Assembly: GCA_009617715.1 (NCBI GenBank)
Contig: VTFK01000052.1
Span: 806,001 to 870,000, forward strand
DNA length: 64,000 nucleotides
Reading direction: 5' to 3'
Source: Plectrocnemia conspersa
Taxonomy: Eukaryota; Arthropoda; Insecta; Trichoptera; Polycentropodidae
A program made the position numbers and the translations under genes. Below the pieces are notes generated by a model that had not been told where the DNA came from, did not search any database, and saw only the letters and a program-made list of their open reading frames with translations. Positions 11,201 through 26,200 of this stretch are shown here, piece after piece (positions within the stretch are counted from its first letter, which is position 1; every line of letters begins with the position of its first letter).

Positions 11201-14200
11201 TCTTTTTCTTATTTTTTCCTGAGAAATGAGTTTGATTAGTTACTATTTTGGACTTGGCCTAATAAAAGTTCTAAAACTATATTAATTTAAAGCTTTCATT
11301 AGCTTAGGTTTGGGTTTGAACAGCATATGGACGTTTCGAAACTGGCAAATTACGCTTCATAAACATTTTAGAGTTCAGCAAAATTATATTTTCGCTAGTA
11401 AAATATATATCTTGCCTTGTTTCATCCACCATTTTGAAATTATTCCAAACTTTGCAATATTCACTGTGGTCTAAAAATTGAAGGAAATAGTTTTATTATT
11501 GACGCATAAAATTTAATAAATAAAAATAAAATTTATTCGACTCAAAATAAATTGTTAAAGGAACAATTAAATTATTAAGGGTTCTAAATTATGCTTATTT
11601 GCAATTAATAGTAATTCACTAGTGGTATTAGAAAGCATACATATTTAAATGTTTAGGGCAAAAGTTTAAACTTTTATCGGAATAATTCACAGAAAAAAAA
11701 TATTATTATCAATTCAGACACGTAATAAAAGCAATTGTTTTACAGACTGAATGAAACTTGAATGGCATTCGAGTTTCATCAAATATTTTTCTACCCCGAA
11801 ATAATTTTGACAATGACCACAAACAAAATGCAATATCCTGAAAGGTCTGAACGGGCGCCATGATGATGCACAATCCTTACCCTATCCATATTCCAACGCT
11901 TCCAGTCTTTTCAATTTTTTTTCACTACATTGCGAACTATTCGCTCAGTAGAACGATAAAATTACTATAATCTTCCTGTAAATTTCGGGACACAGTTCGT
12001 ACAGAATTGTTATTTCTGTGTAACAATGGACCAAATTATCACTTTAAGCGGTGATTAAGCGATCTATATTGTCAATGTGTTGTTGCAAAGTAGCACGTAG
12101 AAGACGCGTGATTATTGACAGCTGTCTGATTTACAGTGAAACTCGAATTTTATCACCCTGTAATTGCTAATCGGAAGGAACAAAGTCTAGAGAATAAAGT
12201 GGATGAAATAAAACCTTTCAACTATGTTTTTTATTGAGAGTTAATTTTTCCATTTAATTATTATCATGTTGTAGAACTATTCGATTTAATTTGATTCGTG
12301 CAGGTTTTTTAATTTCTTGTGCAAAGATTTCTGCATCATTGTCTATTTTTGCTGGTCTTTCACATCCAAGACTATTTTTGATATCTTAATTTACCGTTCG
12401 ATTTCTTTTTATATATCTAATGAATCATCTACCACTTCACAAATATTTTTAGTGGTTGTCGTTTTTATAAAATGTGTTTTATTTTAATTTTTGAGTATCG
12501 TGCAACGCTCCATTTTTACTAACCCTAAAGTCTCAGTTGGCAAATTATTATTTTTTTCAGGGTTGCCAACATTTACTGCACAAATGACGGTAAATTCAAA
12601 TTTTGCGTTATTTTAAGACACTCTGATGAGTAAATTGTTAATTATAATATTACTGAAATCCAAAAATGAACGTATGTAAAATTGTAAATTAATTTTTCAC
12701 TTCCTGTAAAGTTGACTATTTACGTATTTACGAATTACAACGTTATTTGCGTCGCACATTCAATTGTAGAATAACTTTATTTTTTGTCTGTGTGACACAC
12801 GTCAGCCGCCACAATTTTATTAAATAAAATGAGTCATTTATGCGTGTTTTATATTAATATGTCTTTTTTGCTTAGCGGTTAGATACGGACGAGTTCCAAA
12901 ACGGTCCCGTGAGAAGAGCATGGAAGAAACGATGAACGGCGGCGCTGAACAATCCGTGTGCCCACCGATTACCACTGCATCAGGATCCGTAGTGGTCGAC
13001 GAACCCACCGACATAGTCTCCGTCGTGGGCGCTGCTCACAAGTCGTACTGCACGTTCACCGAGGAGCTGACCAGGGGCCTGCAGCGTAGACCCCTACCGC
13101 CGCCTTCGCCCCTGTCTTCTCCTTCCGACGACGCATCTCCTTCGACGTCGTCGGCCACCTCGTCTGTGGCCCCATGTGACAACCAACGCATGTGGCTGTT
13201 CGAACAGCTAGCTCTGCGCATCACCGAGTACGTGCAGCGGGTGGTGGAGTTCGCCAAAAAAGTTCCTGGATTTCTCGAGCTCAGCCAGGATGATCAGCTG
13301 ATTCTCATCAAGGTATTAAAATAAGCATCGAGGGGTTGGTTGTGGGATCAAGCGAGCGACGGACTTTCGGTTTGTGTGGTGTATTAATTGATGACACAAA
13401 TAAAACGTTTAATTATTATTAAGTATTAAAAGTCTGCCGGCGAGAAAATACTCCGTACGACAACTGATTGAAATTTAGGTAAAAGTTGATATTTAATAAA
13501 TTTCTTATTTTCCTATTCCGCTTTCATTGTCAAAAACTCAACTTCTAATCATTCAAAAATTAAACGAGGAAAGTTTAGCACATTTTATGACTTTTGCTTG
13601 AGGTTAGATTGGCAAAATATGCACCTAAAGGCTGAATGAGGATAACATTTTTATTTTATTGGAATAGCTGTTTATTAGAAATATAATATAAAATTTCATT
13701 AGTAATTTTCATAAATTTTCGAATGTGTCGGAAAATAAATTATATCAAATTAAAATTTATTTTTATTTGCAATTACCATTACAACGCTATAAATAATCAT
13801 TTAAGATGCATTTACAAACTAGTTTTTGTAAAAACTACATACTAAAATTAAGAAAAGGAACTGATTAAACATATTAAGAAATACATTTGCTGTTGCGTTT
13901 AAAATTTGGCATTTTACCCTAATATAAGGTAGCTTAGTAATAATATTTAAAATAAAAATAATAAGAGCATATTTAATATGCTATGCAATTCGTGAAAGAA
14001 ATTAAAAAAAACTGATACATCAACAGCTAGTTGTTGTCATTTATATAGTAGTAGTTTTTGCTTGAATTAATAAATCATCCACAAAAAAAATTAATTGACT
14101 ATAAATGATTGACTAATATTTTAAGAATTATATCATTTGGTATTTCAGACTATTTTCATTTAAACTTAAATTTTATATACTTAAAAATCATTTAATTGTT

Positions 14201-17200
14201 TTACTGGTATATTAGTTTCGCTGCAAAAGGCTGTAGTATTTTTATATAAAAAATAAAAATATATTTAAAAATTTACTAGACTAATTAAAACATATACTCT
14301 ATTAATAAACTTTTCTATTGTCGTTTCTGTAATAGCAAACTCGGCGCAATAAATATGCAATAATAAAATTATACATTTATTAGAACGGACCCACCCCTAA
14401 TGGTAATGCACATCAAGTGATATCCACGCAAATCGAAAGCCTATTAATAAATAAAGTTATTATGCCTATTAAGCTTGTGTAGTATATTAAATTATAAATA
14501 ATAATAAATAAAAAACGACAATGTCTTATATCACAAATAGCAATTAGCGACCTTTGCTCGAAACAAATATGCGTTAATTATTGAATATAGATTAAAACAG
14601 ATATTTCTGCTGCGATAAAAAGCATTACAGCGAGCGTTTAAATTTTTCTGTATTTTTTTTTCATGTTGCAGCATTTCTTATTAGTTTATTTTAAAACTGT
14701 ACGTGTATAACATAGCATGTATATACTTTTCAAACATATTGCTTGTGTTGTGTGTTCTTTCAGATGGGCTTCTTCGAAATTTGGCTGGCTCACGCTGCCA
14801 TGTTGGCCACCGATTCTATGGTTACGTTCAACGACGGTGTCTATGTCACTCGAAACCAGCTGGAGAATATGTACGATGTAAGTATATAATAGTTGCATGC
14901 AAATTTTTTATTTTATTTTAAGAATTAATAAAAACAATTTAAATAAATTTTTGGTTATAATGTTTAAAACCCCTGCATTCTGATAAAAAATAATGATAAA
15001 TGGGTTAGAATGTGTAACGAAAAGTGGCACATTGTATCAACAGACAGTAACTGTTGGCAAATATATGACACATATGTCATATATTATATGTATGTTTAGT
15101 GTAAAACTTAATAAAATAAATAAATAAATGTTGTGCCGAAACTCTTGAACAATTGTTCAGGCAATTGTGTAGTGTAAAAGTGATGCAAAAATATTAATAA
15201 AAAAAAAGTGTGCGCTCATTTCAGCTTATTTATATTAATAGTATAATACGCTTTCGTTAACGACGAAGATAAGCGGCACGTAATGTGCTTTATCGTGAAT
15301 TTATGGTCTGTTCCGTCAGCCAAAATTAAAAAATTGCCTGGCTAAGCATCCAATTTGACTGACAATTAGCGCTATAAGCTCTTATTTTCTAATCATTATG
15401 TAATAGTATCAACTGCTCCCATACAAACATAATGTTAATTATACTCTATTCGACTTAAGGTCACAAACTATTATATATAGATCTCCTGTAAGTATCCAGT
15501 AGATAGCATTAATTAAACAAGCAAACATAGAACACAGAGTGCAACAGACGAAAAGTATCTACGGATGCGATCATAATGATTTGCTTATAAAGGGTCATTC
15601 AGGAGATATGTATATTCTCATGCTTCATTAGAAGGGGTGGATATTGTAGACGGAGTTTGATAATACAGCCGTTGGCCTATTTAGCCACAATTAATTAAGA
15701 GGATATAGGGTTCTTAGCCAGTCAATCACAAAAATTTGATCAATTCCAATGCATGATTTTTACCATACTTTAAGGATTTTCCTTTTAAAAATAGTTTATT
15801 TTGTTTAATAAATTTAGCCGCAAAGTAAAAAATTTCCATTTATTAATATTTTTAGTTTTTTTTAATCCGGTGACCCCACAGAAAACCCTTTTCAAAAGTT
15901 TAGCACACCGGTTTAGAACCCATGATATAAGGAGTGTAAAATAATATTTTTTACTCTTTTATATAAAAACGAAATAAGAATGTTTATTGTTTCTTTCTCT
16001 AATGTGAATTTTGTGGCTGTTTTTCATTCATTAATTTTATCTGCTTTGAAACCAGAGCTGGAAATCCGAATGTAAGCATCCAGAAAATGCTTCTTTGCAA
16101 ACCTTACGCGAAACTAATCAGTCCCTCAAATTTTTGGTGTAAGCGTCGATAAATTAGCTAGATATTTTTCAACGCAAATGTCTTTTTAAGCATTTCATTA
16201 TTTTGTAACCCAAAAATTTCCATTTGTAGTAGCTGTGGTACATCATTGATATTAATATTACTGGGTTAAAGAACATTTTCTTTTTACGAAAATTCACATT
16301 GTAAATTAATTCATTTTTCTATTGAAAAAAGTCTTTTGGGATTGGCCAAAACAAGCGATTTATCAGTTTTTGCTTCAAAACAAGCGATGTATAAGTTCGA
16401 TCGGACCCCCATACTAGCCATTTTGAGACTTTCAGAAGAGTTAACGCTCTTAACTGCTTGGTTTTAAAGATTAAAAATTAAATTTTTAGTATCATATAGA
16501 ACTACCGTGCACCCCCTATACGTTTTGTATGAAAAAACATAATTTTTTTTACAAAATGGCGGCCAATGTAAAAATTAAAAGTGTCATAACTTTGCAAAAT
16601 GAAATCCTACTGAAAAATGTCGTATGCAAAAAGTGTTTAGAAACTTAATTTGCATATAAAATCAATTTTTAATTATTTATTTTTAATAAAAACCGAGTCT
16701 TACCATATATTAACCGAGACCTCGAACGAGGTTTTATGCGACTTGACATATAGTTAACGCTCGTATTTGGTTCCTTTTAAAGATATAGACTTGAACTCTT
16801 GATACGAAATAGAGCTTTTGAATATACTTACGATACTGTTAAAAAAAAAATTTAATTTAAAAAAAAAAGTTTTTTTTTCCAAAACACGCTTAGTGTTATG
16901 AGTCGATCGACCCACCATACATACGCTCATAAGACTTGCAATATAGTTAAGGTCAGTGTGAGCTTATTTATACATATTTAAAGTGCAATTTTTGTGACAG
17001 TATAGAATACTTAAGCATCCTGTGTATGTTCGTTAGCAAAATCCAATGTGTCAATTTTTTGCAAAATGGCGACAAGTATAAAAATTTAAACACTCGTAGC
17101 TCAGTAGGTTTAAATTTAAACAAAAAATCGCTATACATGAAACGTTAAGAAGCCTAAACTACATCCAAATAAAATATAAAAAAATAGTTTTTTGCTTCAA

Positions 17201-20200
17201 AACAAGCGATGTATCAGTTCGATCGGACCCCATACGAGCCATTTTGAGACTTGCAGAAGAGTTAACGCTCTTAATTGCTTGGTTATGAAGATTTAAAATT
17301 AAATTTTCAGTATCATATAAAACTACTGAGCACCCTTATACGTTCCGTGTGAAAAAAAATAATATTTTTTTTACAAAATGGCGGCCAATGTAAAAATTAA
17401 AAGTGTCATAACTTTGCAAAACTAAATCCTACTGAAAAATATCTTTTGTATTTGCCAATCAATTACAGATAGAGATTTAGAACTAAAAAAAAACGCTTCT
17501 TCAACAAACGTAGTTTAGATTGAAAAGCAATAATTTCGTAATAAATATTAACCAATAATTTATTTTTACACTGCAGCTTCAAATTAAAATTTTATAGATA
17601 TGTTGTATTATATACAATAAATGCCAGTTTCATAATTCATTCTTTATCCGAAAGTTGCGGGACAGAATTTTTAAGCTCCGTCATGAAAATATCGATTTGT
17701 ACACGTAAATAATTTTCTTTCTTTTTTATAACAGCACTACTACTTAACCACCAATCAGTTAAGTAGTAAATAACATCCTTGAACTCCGATTCATTTTTTG
17801 AAAAGTTGTGCAATATGTTTTGAACGAAAACAGATTGCCGACCCCTGATTTAAAGCATAGATTCTCAAACTTAATTGACTTTCTACGATTAAATTTTTCA
17901 TTGCCTTTGAATAACTAAACGTAGCAATGCCCATATTTTTTTTAATTTCACAAAATATTTATGTAGCTTATGCAATTTTAAAATTTTAAATGGTTAGAAA
18001 ATAAAATAGCTTAGATTAAAACTTAATAAAATAAAATAAAAAATGTACTCTTTTACACAAGATTTTCAGCAATATTATTGATTAATATCAAAGAATACAT
18101 TTTTGTATTAAAAGTTACATATAAAATTAAAAATTATATTTTTAATTCATATTTGCTACTTTTATTAAATATTTTCTACGTATATCATATATTTTTGCTA
18201 CTTAAAAAATGATAAATGTTACTTATAAATGCTATTATTCATTTATAAACTGTGAATTATATATTGAAGATAAACTTTTATTTTTATTCGCACCCCTCGA
18301 CTGAAAATATATATTACGTTCAATAAAATATGCAAATATACTTAAAGCACAGCAGTATATTTTGCTTCGAGTGTCAACAAATGTACTGCTGTTGGTGCAC
18401 CACTCGATTGTAGAATTGCATAACATCTTGGAATGTAAATTTCGCTGAAATTTAACAGAACGTTCCTTATTTGATATTTACTTGAGAATTTTTCATGTAT
18501 TTGATTTGTCAGAATCATTAATAACACTGATAGCATCTTCAAGATACGATTTATTGGTTTAATTAATCCTTCTTCACTATTTATTGTTCAACAAATAGTT
18601 CGTAAATGTCGGCGAATTCTAAATTTTCATATCCTTCTCCCAATGCTGTTGTTAAACTTAGAATATTATTATATTCTTCATTCATTGTTGAAATTATGAT
18701 CATAGCACATCTAACTGAAACTCGCACAGTTAAACGTCACATACATACTATTGCAATATATATTTAAAAATTAACTTTTTCCTTAACCGCGTAAATAAAA
18801 TATAAAATATTTTCTACGATCATTAATTATAATATTTCTTGTTTTTCTCTTATTTTTTGGTCATTGCAGTTTTATTAAAAAAATTAATTTAATTTATTTG
18901 CAAATTTATGTTAAATTTTTTTCGTCCTTTAGAAGTTGTAGATCTAATTCGGTGTTATTAATTTTGGTAAAAATGTATACTAATACCACTGAATACTAAT
19001 ACTAAATTATCATTATAGACACCGTTTGCCGCTTCGTTGCTCACCTTCATGACGAACTTGAACTCCTTGTGTCTGACTGAGTCAGAGATCGGTTTGTTTT
19101 CGGCCGCTGTGCTGGTAACCCCTGAACGTCCGGGCGTCACAGATGTTCAAGCAGTACAATTCCATCAGGAGAAGATCGTCGAAGCTTTGAAACAACAGGT
19201 AAATACAAATTTTTCTTAAACATATACATGTAGGCGAAAAGGGGTAAAACACATTTTTAAATTTGAATTACTCTTTGAGTCATTTCCTATATTTTAAAAT
19301 GTAAACCGTTCATATGAATATCGGAGAATATATATTTATTTATTATATCTTTCTTTGCAACGCGACAACGGGTAAACGCAATCAATTATAAACTAATAAT
19401 ATAATTTAGAATTAATATAAGGCATTTTAAATGACAAAGCTTAATAATATTCATCCGTGAGATTAAGAAAATCTAAGAAAACCTTATCGATGATGATCGA
19501 TTGGTATTGTATTTATAAAGATTCTCTATATGAGAATCGTACTCAGGTTTAAAGGTCATTTATAATATATATGGCGATCCGTTAATCAGGTTCAATAATT
19601 AAATTAATATTTATTTGAAGCAGTACTTGAGGCAATAATAACAAATTGCATTGTTATATTCTGTTCTATGATATGCAAGTGCATTTTTAATTTTTTACAA
19701 AAAAAACATATATTTTTTTATAAAATACGTGACATTTTTGATATAATATACTTCACTGTAAATAATTTATTTTATTTTTAAAAATTAATTTACAGATACA
19801 TGTAAATTGGGTGACAGGAATTAGAAAAAACTTGCACTCTTTGCTTTTTTGTATGATTAAAAGCATTTTCTAAAATTAGAGTTTTGATTTGTGATGGGTT
19901 GCTTCATTGTCGTATCTGCTAATTTTTGGCTGTTGTACTAACTTCTTGCGTTATTACTCTGGCCGCATTTCCATAACTGCTACATGTGTATTCATGTCTT
20001 TCAGAAATGAATGATCCATCACTAACACTTGGCCAAATTCTACTCTTACAGCCTTTGTTCTTATTTTCACATTGTCAGAATTGAATCAACCTTTCTTTAT
20101 TAATCTTATCTTTAACATAAAGATATCCTTTCGAAGCATATTTTTGATTTGTCCATTTAATAAGAATATAAACTAGGGTAACTCAAATTAGTTTTTTTCA

Positions 20201-23200
20201 ACAAGTTTCGAATAAATGTATAAAAATCATTTTTGGAGAGTTAATAGTAAATCATACACTTAGTTATCTTAAAAAAATGCAGCTAACATATTCTTTACTT
20301 ACTGATTCTATATATTTTATACATTTTTGCGCTATGCAATTTATTATATTAATATTATATTAACTTGGTTTACTGGATATTATACCACATTTTCAATACT
20401 AATGTCAGTAGTGGTTCACATGGCAACTAGTCACACTTTTTCACTTGAACTATTGCTCAAACGAACATGGTCACAAGACAATTAATCATACGATCATTGC
20501 TCACACGGTATTTTTTGATTTTAAAAAAAAAATATATAATTAAAAAACTATCTTTAAGAAACTTATATTTCCTTATACCGTGTGGGTGATATTCCATGTG
20601 AGCAATATTTGTATGAGAGCAATTTTCGTGTGAGCAATAGTCAGTAATATGAAGCTTATTATTATATGTTCCCGACTTATATTTATTCATTATAAAATAA
20701 TATTTATCATGTTAATACAAATTTATTTCAATATTTGGCTATACAGGCGGTCCTCGACTTTCGCACATAATTGGTGAAGTGAAAAAAATTGAAATTTTGT
20801 GTATTTTATAATATTTATTTATCAAGTGAATATAAAATGTTTAAGAGGCGTTTAAAATACATGTCTAAGTGGGGTTTGCGGGTGTTTCCTTTAAAAAGTT
20901 ATCAAGATTTAACTGTTTTCCACTATTCTTTTTTTTTTCTTCATATAGTATTTTATAACATGCAATGTCTTTATTGATCGCCCTACGCACTTGAGATATG
21001 CGTTCTCCATTGGGATCACAATCTTCCATAATATTTAAAAAATTTTCAAGGTGCGTGAAGGCTTCATTCATATTTTTCATTGTTAAAGAGTTTTCCAAAA
21101 TAAACCTGTCTCATCTACATTACATATTTGGCTAGAGGAATATTCTCCATCTTCAATAATTTTGGATAATTAGGAAATAAATTCTTTTGCACCATCTTTA
21201 TCCGCATCAGCCGATTCTCCAGTAAATTTAATATTATGAAAAAAAATACCTCATTTTAAAATTGTGAAACCAACCGTTGCTTGAAAAACCGTGTTAAAAT
21301 CTTTTTTTTCATTTATCCTTCCAATCTTTGTGCAAACTAAGAGCTTTTGCTTGAATAATTGAAATACTCAGAGGGACATCTTTTTGATGTTGGTCAGAAC
21401 GTCTAATGATTTCTATCTTCATGAGTCCTTGGCAAAAATCAACATTGAAGTTTTTCTGTTTCTCACTCATGTTTATAATTTCAAAAAAAAAAATTAAATT
21501 AAAAAAAAATTTTTTTTTTTTAAATGTGCGAAATATTGAATTGTGCGAAAGTCGAACGTTCGAAAGTCGAGGGCCGCCTTGTATACAATATTTTCAGTCT
21601 CTTATTTTCACGTGTTATAGTAGTGCATAATCGTTCGTCAGTACGTCGCTGTTCATTTTCTATAGTGGTTTCATTGGCACGTTCAACTTAAAAGTTGAAA
21701 GACAATAGGTAAAAATTGCACAGTTGTCCCTTTAAATAGTAGCCAGAATGACATGTGCAAACGTCACGTCGTTTGTGAGGAGTTTTTGTGACATACAGAC
21801 AGATACATGTATTTTTTGTTTTATAGTATATATGTATTATATTGTTTCATATAAAACGCTATATTTTTACATAAATATTAATAAAAATAAAATATTATTT
21901 ATTTAAGGATATGTTCCTTTGCAAATGATTTAAAAATGAATGAATCCATTGTTTATATATAAAAAAATAATTATCAATTGGAATGTCGTTAAAGGCTTTT
22001 ATAATATCACTCTGATTATTGAACCTTGTATTTGTTTTATTAAAGTGTTTTAAAACATAATAATCATTAAGGGAAAAGTCAGTAATTATTGAATTATAAA
22101 CAATGCAGGTCTTAAAAGTTGTATTAAAATGGATCGCATGAATTAATAATTATGTATTGAAAGCACAATATTCCTACTGCCTACAGATTTTTTTATTACA
22201 AATCTGATTATCATGAATTACCAAGTTTCTTCAATGCGCAATTGAAAAAAAAACATTCCACATAATTTTTTCCAGCTCTTCATAGCTATCAGTAGACACA
22301 TCCTTGTGTTTATAAAACTCGTTAAGCATAATACCTTTCAAGGCGTACCGAGTGTACAAAAACGGATATACACTGTCTAAATCTATAACTTTCATTTGAA
22401 ACTCGCTTTCGACAATACATCAATAACTTTTACCAACTTACTTGGTACACACGCGAGCTCGTATCAACTCGAAACTAATAAAAACAACGGCCGCAAAAGC
22501 AGCCGCTTCCCTCTTTATGTCAATCCAGAGTTCAATCCGCTTCAGGAACAACTGGATCCTTTTGACGCAGACGAGAACTTCGCGTATACATAAACTATAA
22601 CATAAATTGTTTCCAAATATCAATTTTAAACTAAATAACTTTGCCTTATATTAAAATAATCTCTTCTGATATACAGATTAGGATTAGTCCTTTCGGCACG
22701 CATTTTTTAAGATTTATTGCTTATTTAAGTGGTTTAAGACTTTTAGACTACTAACCTCTCGGACGATGCGTGGTTCTTTTTCTACATCTTTAAGACAAAA
22801 TGCTGCATTACCATATTATTAGTGTTAAGTTGCATTACAAATATTTGTATTAATTAGCCTTATATTATTGACTTTTTAATCGATCATTCATAAACTCTTG
22901 TACGTATAATTTAATGGTGGTTACGAATTATCTCAATGTCAAAACGAGGTGCATGTATTTTAACACAAACATAAATCGCGAACGACCATAAACTAAACCA
23001 TAACCACGATTACTATAAACGGCTAAGTGGTTATCGTGACCTTGCAAATGCATTTTACTCTCTTTGGCACGGAACCTACGCAATGTGCTCATTATGTAAT
23101 ATTTTGCCTGTTTTGCATTCGACGGCATGAATACTAACCAATAAGTATATGTAATATTGCTAAAACATATGCGTTTACTATCTCAATAAAAATTAGTTCT

Positions 23201-26200
23201 GTTGATCTTCAGCCTGAAATTTAATGCTTAAACAGTATAATTCATAGCAACTAGTATAACTGATCAATATTTTAAAATATGAGTGTGATTTAATGAACAC
23301 ATTAAATTAAGCACTTTTTATGATGCCCTAGTCGGCATACTAGAAGCTGGCTCCATGAGTCATTGCAATGAATTGCAAATAAAAAAAAGTAAAGCATGAA
23401 TTCCTTCAGTATTTATACTTTAAAAATACAGGTAATATCTATTCCTGTATCCCAGTGATTTTAAATTGGGAGCGCTGTGATATTTATGTTTATTTTCTCG
23501 CATAAATATTTATATAATTAACCACATTTGGAAATTGCTTAGAGGCAAAATAAATTCACCTTATGTTACAGTTTTTCGATGCTTTCCAATTAACTAACTT
23601 TGTGAGATGCAAGATATGACTATGCATTTTGTGAAAGATATGCACTCATTTTTTTTTTTGTGAAGAAAGTTCAATCTTAAATTTTTCAACTAGTTTTTGG
23701 CGAAAGTTCGTAGTGTGCCATTTTTTTTCAACTTCATCTTCATGAATTTTATAATACCGTTCCATAGTATATGATTTTATTTGATTAATGACAATTTTAC
23801 GAATCACACAGACGGCAACACCAGAATCTTGCACATTCTCATTTTGCACAATCAAATACTTTTCTTCTTTCATTCTTTGTGAAATTTTCAATTCTCTTCC
23901 CGAAAAGTACGACTTCGTTTAGCTGGTATTTTTAAAGTCTTCGCACCACTTTTTGTACTTTGTAATTTGAGGAAAATCAGCTATATTTAATTTCATTTTA
24001 TAATCTGGAGGCCGCTCATGAGAAACAGTTTTTACATATTTCGAAGCAATGACATGTTTTAAGTCAATCCGTAATTTTACATTTTATTTTTGTAGCGAAA
24101 ACCTCGACATGGTATAATTGAAAACACTGATCATGAATAGCTATCCCTGTGATTGTCCATGATTAGCACAAATTTACAACTTAGTGAAAACTTTGCATTA
24201 AAATTGGACATCGATACATACAGTGCGCTGCCGCAAAAACTTTAACAAACTCTTCGCAGCTTTTCCAATTTATGTAGTTGCCGTGCATTTTAATTATTTA
24301 TTCTGGCACACTGAAGTGTACCTTAAGTCGAAAATTTGGACTTTATTAACGAGAGAGGCATAAATTTAGACCATTTTGTAATACAATAACTTTTACCCTT
24401 TTCGAACTAATGTACAATGAAACAACATGTCAAACTAAATTTCAATTCGAAGGAAATTTCTCTTCATTAGATAGCTCTTAACCGTAATTAAAAACTAGCA
24501 ACTCGTTACGGGATAAGCAGCGAATTTTGAACTGAATAGTTGCAACTAGCAAGTTTGTGTACAATATTGAGAGTGAAGGCTTTGTGCGTTCTGTGCTAGT
24601 TTACATTTACTTTCGATATGTTTCAAACTTGCGGTTCAGGTAGCGATGTTGTACAGGTAAAGTCACGCTACATCGCCTCTAATAAGATCGATAAGCAATA
24701 TGCTGTTATATCAAAGTTTTCAACTATTTATGCAAACATTACTGGTTTCGATGCCGGTATGGATTTTTTTGCATGGTATTGTATTAAACGTAAGTATAAT
24801 GCGATATCAGCTGCGCTAGGAGAACGCTCCTAAATATTTAAATTCTTCAATTTTCTTGAAATTATCTATATACTGCTTTAGAATTCTCATAATAACCATG
24901 TGTGTCATTGGAAAACATCACAAAAGTAGTTTTATTTGTTGTCAATAAAATATATCATTACTTCTGAATTTATTCAGAAAATAATTACTTTAAGAAATAC
25001 ATAAATTAACACTATTCATAATGCTTTAAAGCAGCATTTCCCAACCTTTTTTGGCTCGCGTACCACTTGGTAGTACATCACGCGTAATTGTACCACTTCG
25101 TAAAAATGATTGTATTTCGAGAAATTTGTTATTCTATTTGCGTTATAAATTTTATAAGGTGACTATATTTCCCAGAACTCAATTTATTTAATTTAAAAAA
25201 AAACAAAAGCTTTTATTTTTTCTGATAACAATGAGACATTTGAACTTTACATATCACAATGTTTTTTTTTTAAATAAAAGGTGCCGAAGCTCATTTTTTG
25301 TCGAAATTCAAAACCAGGACATTTAAGGAAGTATTTTTTTAACAACTAATTTTTATTAATAAAAAATTACATTGAATTAAATTAATTGTATTAAAAACAT
25401 GCAATGCACCGTAGGCAATTTTTTTCCAAAAATTACCGATTTTAATAGAAAATATTTGTATATAAAATTAATTAAACACGGTAAATGTAAAAAAAATTTT
25501 GATGAAAACGAGACAGCTTACACTTTCATTTTTCAAATTTACAGTAGCGCCGCAGACCAAATTTTTGTTTTAAATTAATTAATATTAATAAAATTCAAGT
25601 ATATAAAAATATTTTGATTACCGAAATTTTCTATTTATTATCAAAAATAATAGTTCTGCAAGTGTTTCTTAAAATTATAATACATTGTTATCAAGTTATA
25701 AGTTTAATTTTTAAACAAATTTTACGAAAATATAAGCACAATAATATAAGTAAAATAAATTTAATGAGATCCTTGTGCTTGTTTCGAAAAACATAATTTT
25801 TTGAAATTTGCTTCAAAAGATGTGAGATATACTCTTAAATCTACATCAGCGTCCAATTTGCTTCGATACTTATTTTTTTAAAAAACTTATGAAGAAAAAT
25901 CTCTTTCTACTAATTCCTTACTAGTGAACGGTAATAAGAATTTGAGAGCTTTTTCAGAAAGTTCTTCATATTCTTTATCGATGTTTAACTAAAAATTAAT
26001 TAGATTGTTTCGTTCGAATTTTACTTGTATAGTTTTGTTACTTGATAAGTCTATTAAATTTTCTTTATTTTTTATTGATAACGATGAAGCTTTTTCTAAA
26101 TTTTCTGCATAGAAGGGGTTTGAAATCCAATTATTATCTTTGTTTTCGGGTTTTGGAAAATACTCCATGAAAGACGATTTTAATCATGTTAAATAAACTA

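Larger units (their letters stand above)
8063..12875 (+). other. E78: E78 intron 2
   Basis: A 4.8-kb intron. It carries a partial (8655-8740) and a full (10806-11062) copy of a foldback element, a repeat shared with 1.2 kb (about 11293-11345), and two degraded transposase regions (about 11750-12160 and 12165-12480). The stretch 8750-10800 has nothing I can name. Confidence 0.85.
14878..19018 (+). other. E78: E78 intron 4
   Basis: A 4.1-kb intron. It contains a tandem-repeat array (16368-17443) and a hAT terminus (about 17640-17850). The minus strand around 18230-18690 has short open stretches that I could not assign. Confidence 0.85.

Noticed and set aside
13036..13257. Minus-strand open frame over the E78 hinge exon
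   Set aside because: Antisense shadow of a GC-rich coding exon; the plus strand is clearly the receptor.
21900..22400. Minus-strand text such as [20 protein letters not shown] resembling a mariner transposase C-terminus
   Set aside because: Only one weak motif, no catalytic block or ends; not enough to list as an element.
24618..24833. 71-codon plus-strand open frame
   Set aside because: No recognisable motif, no splice or promoter context.
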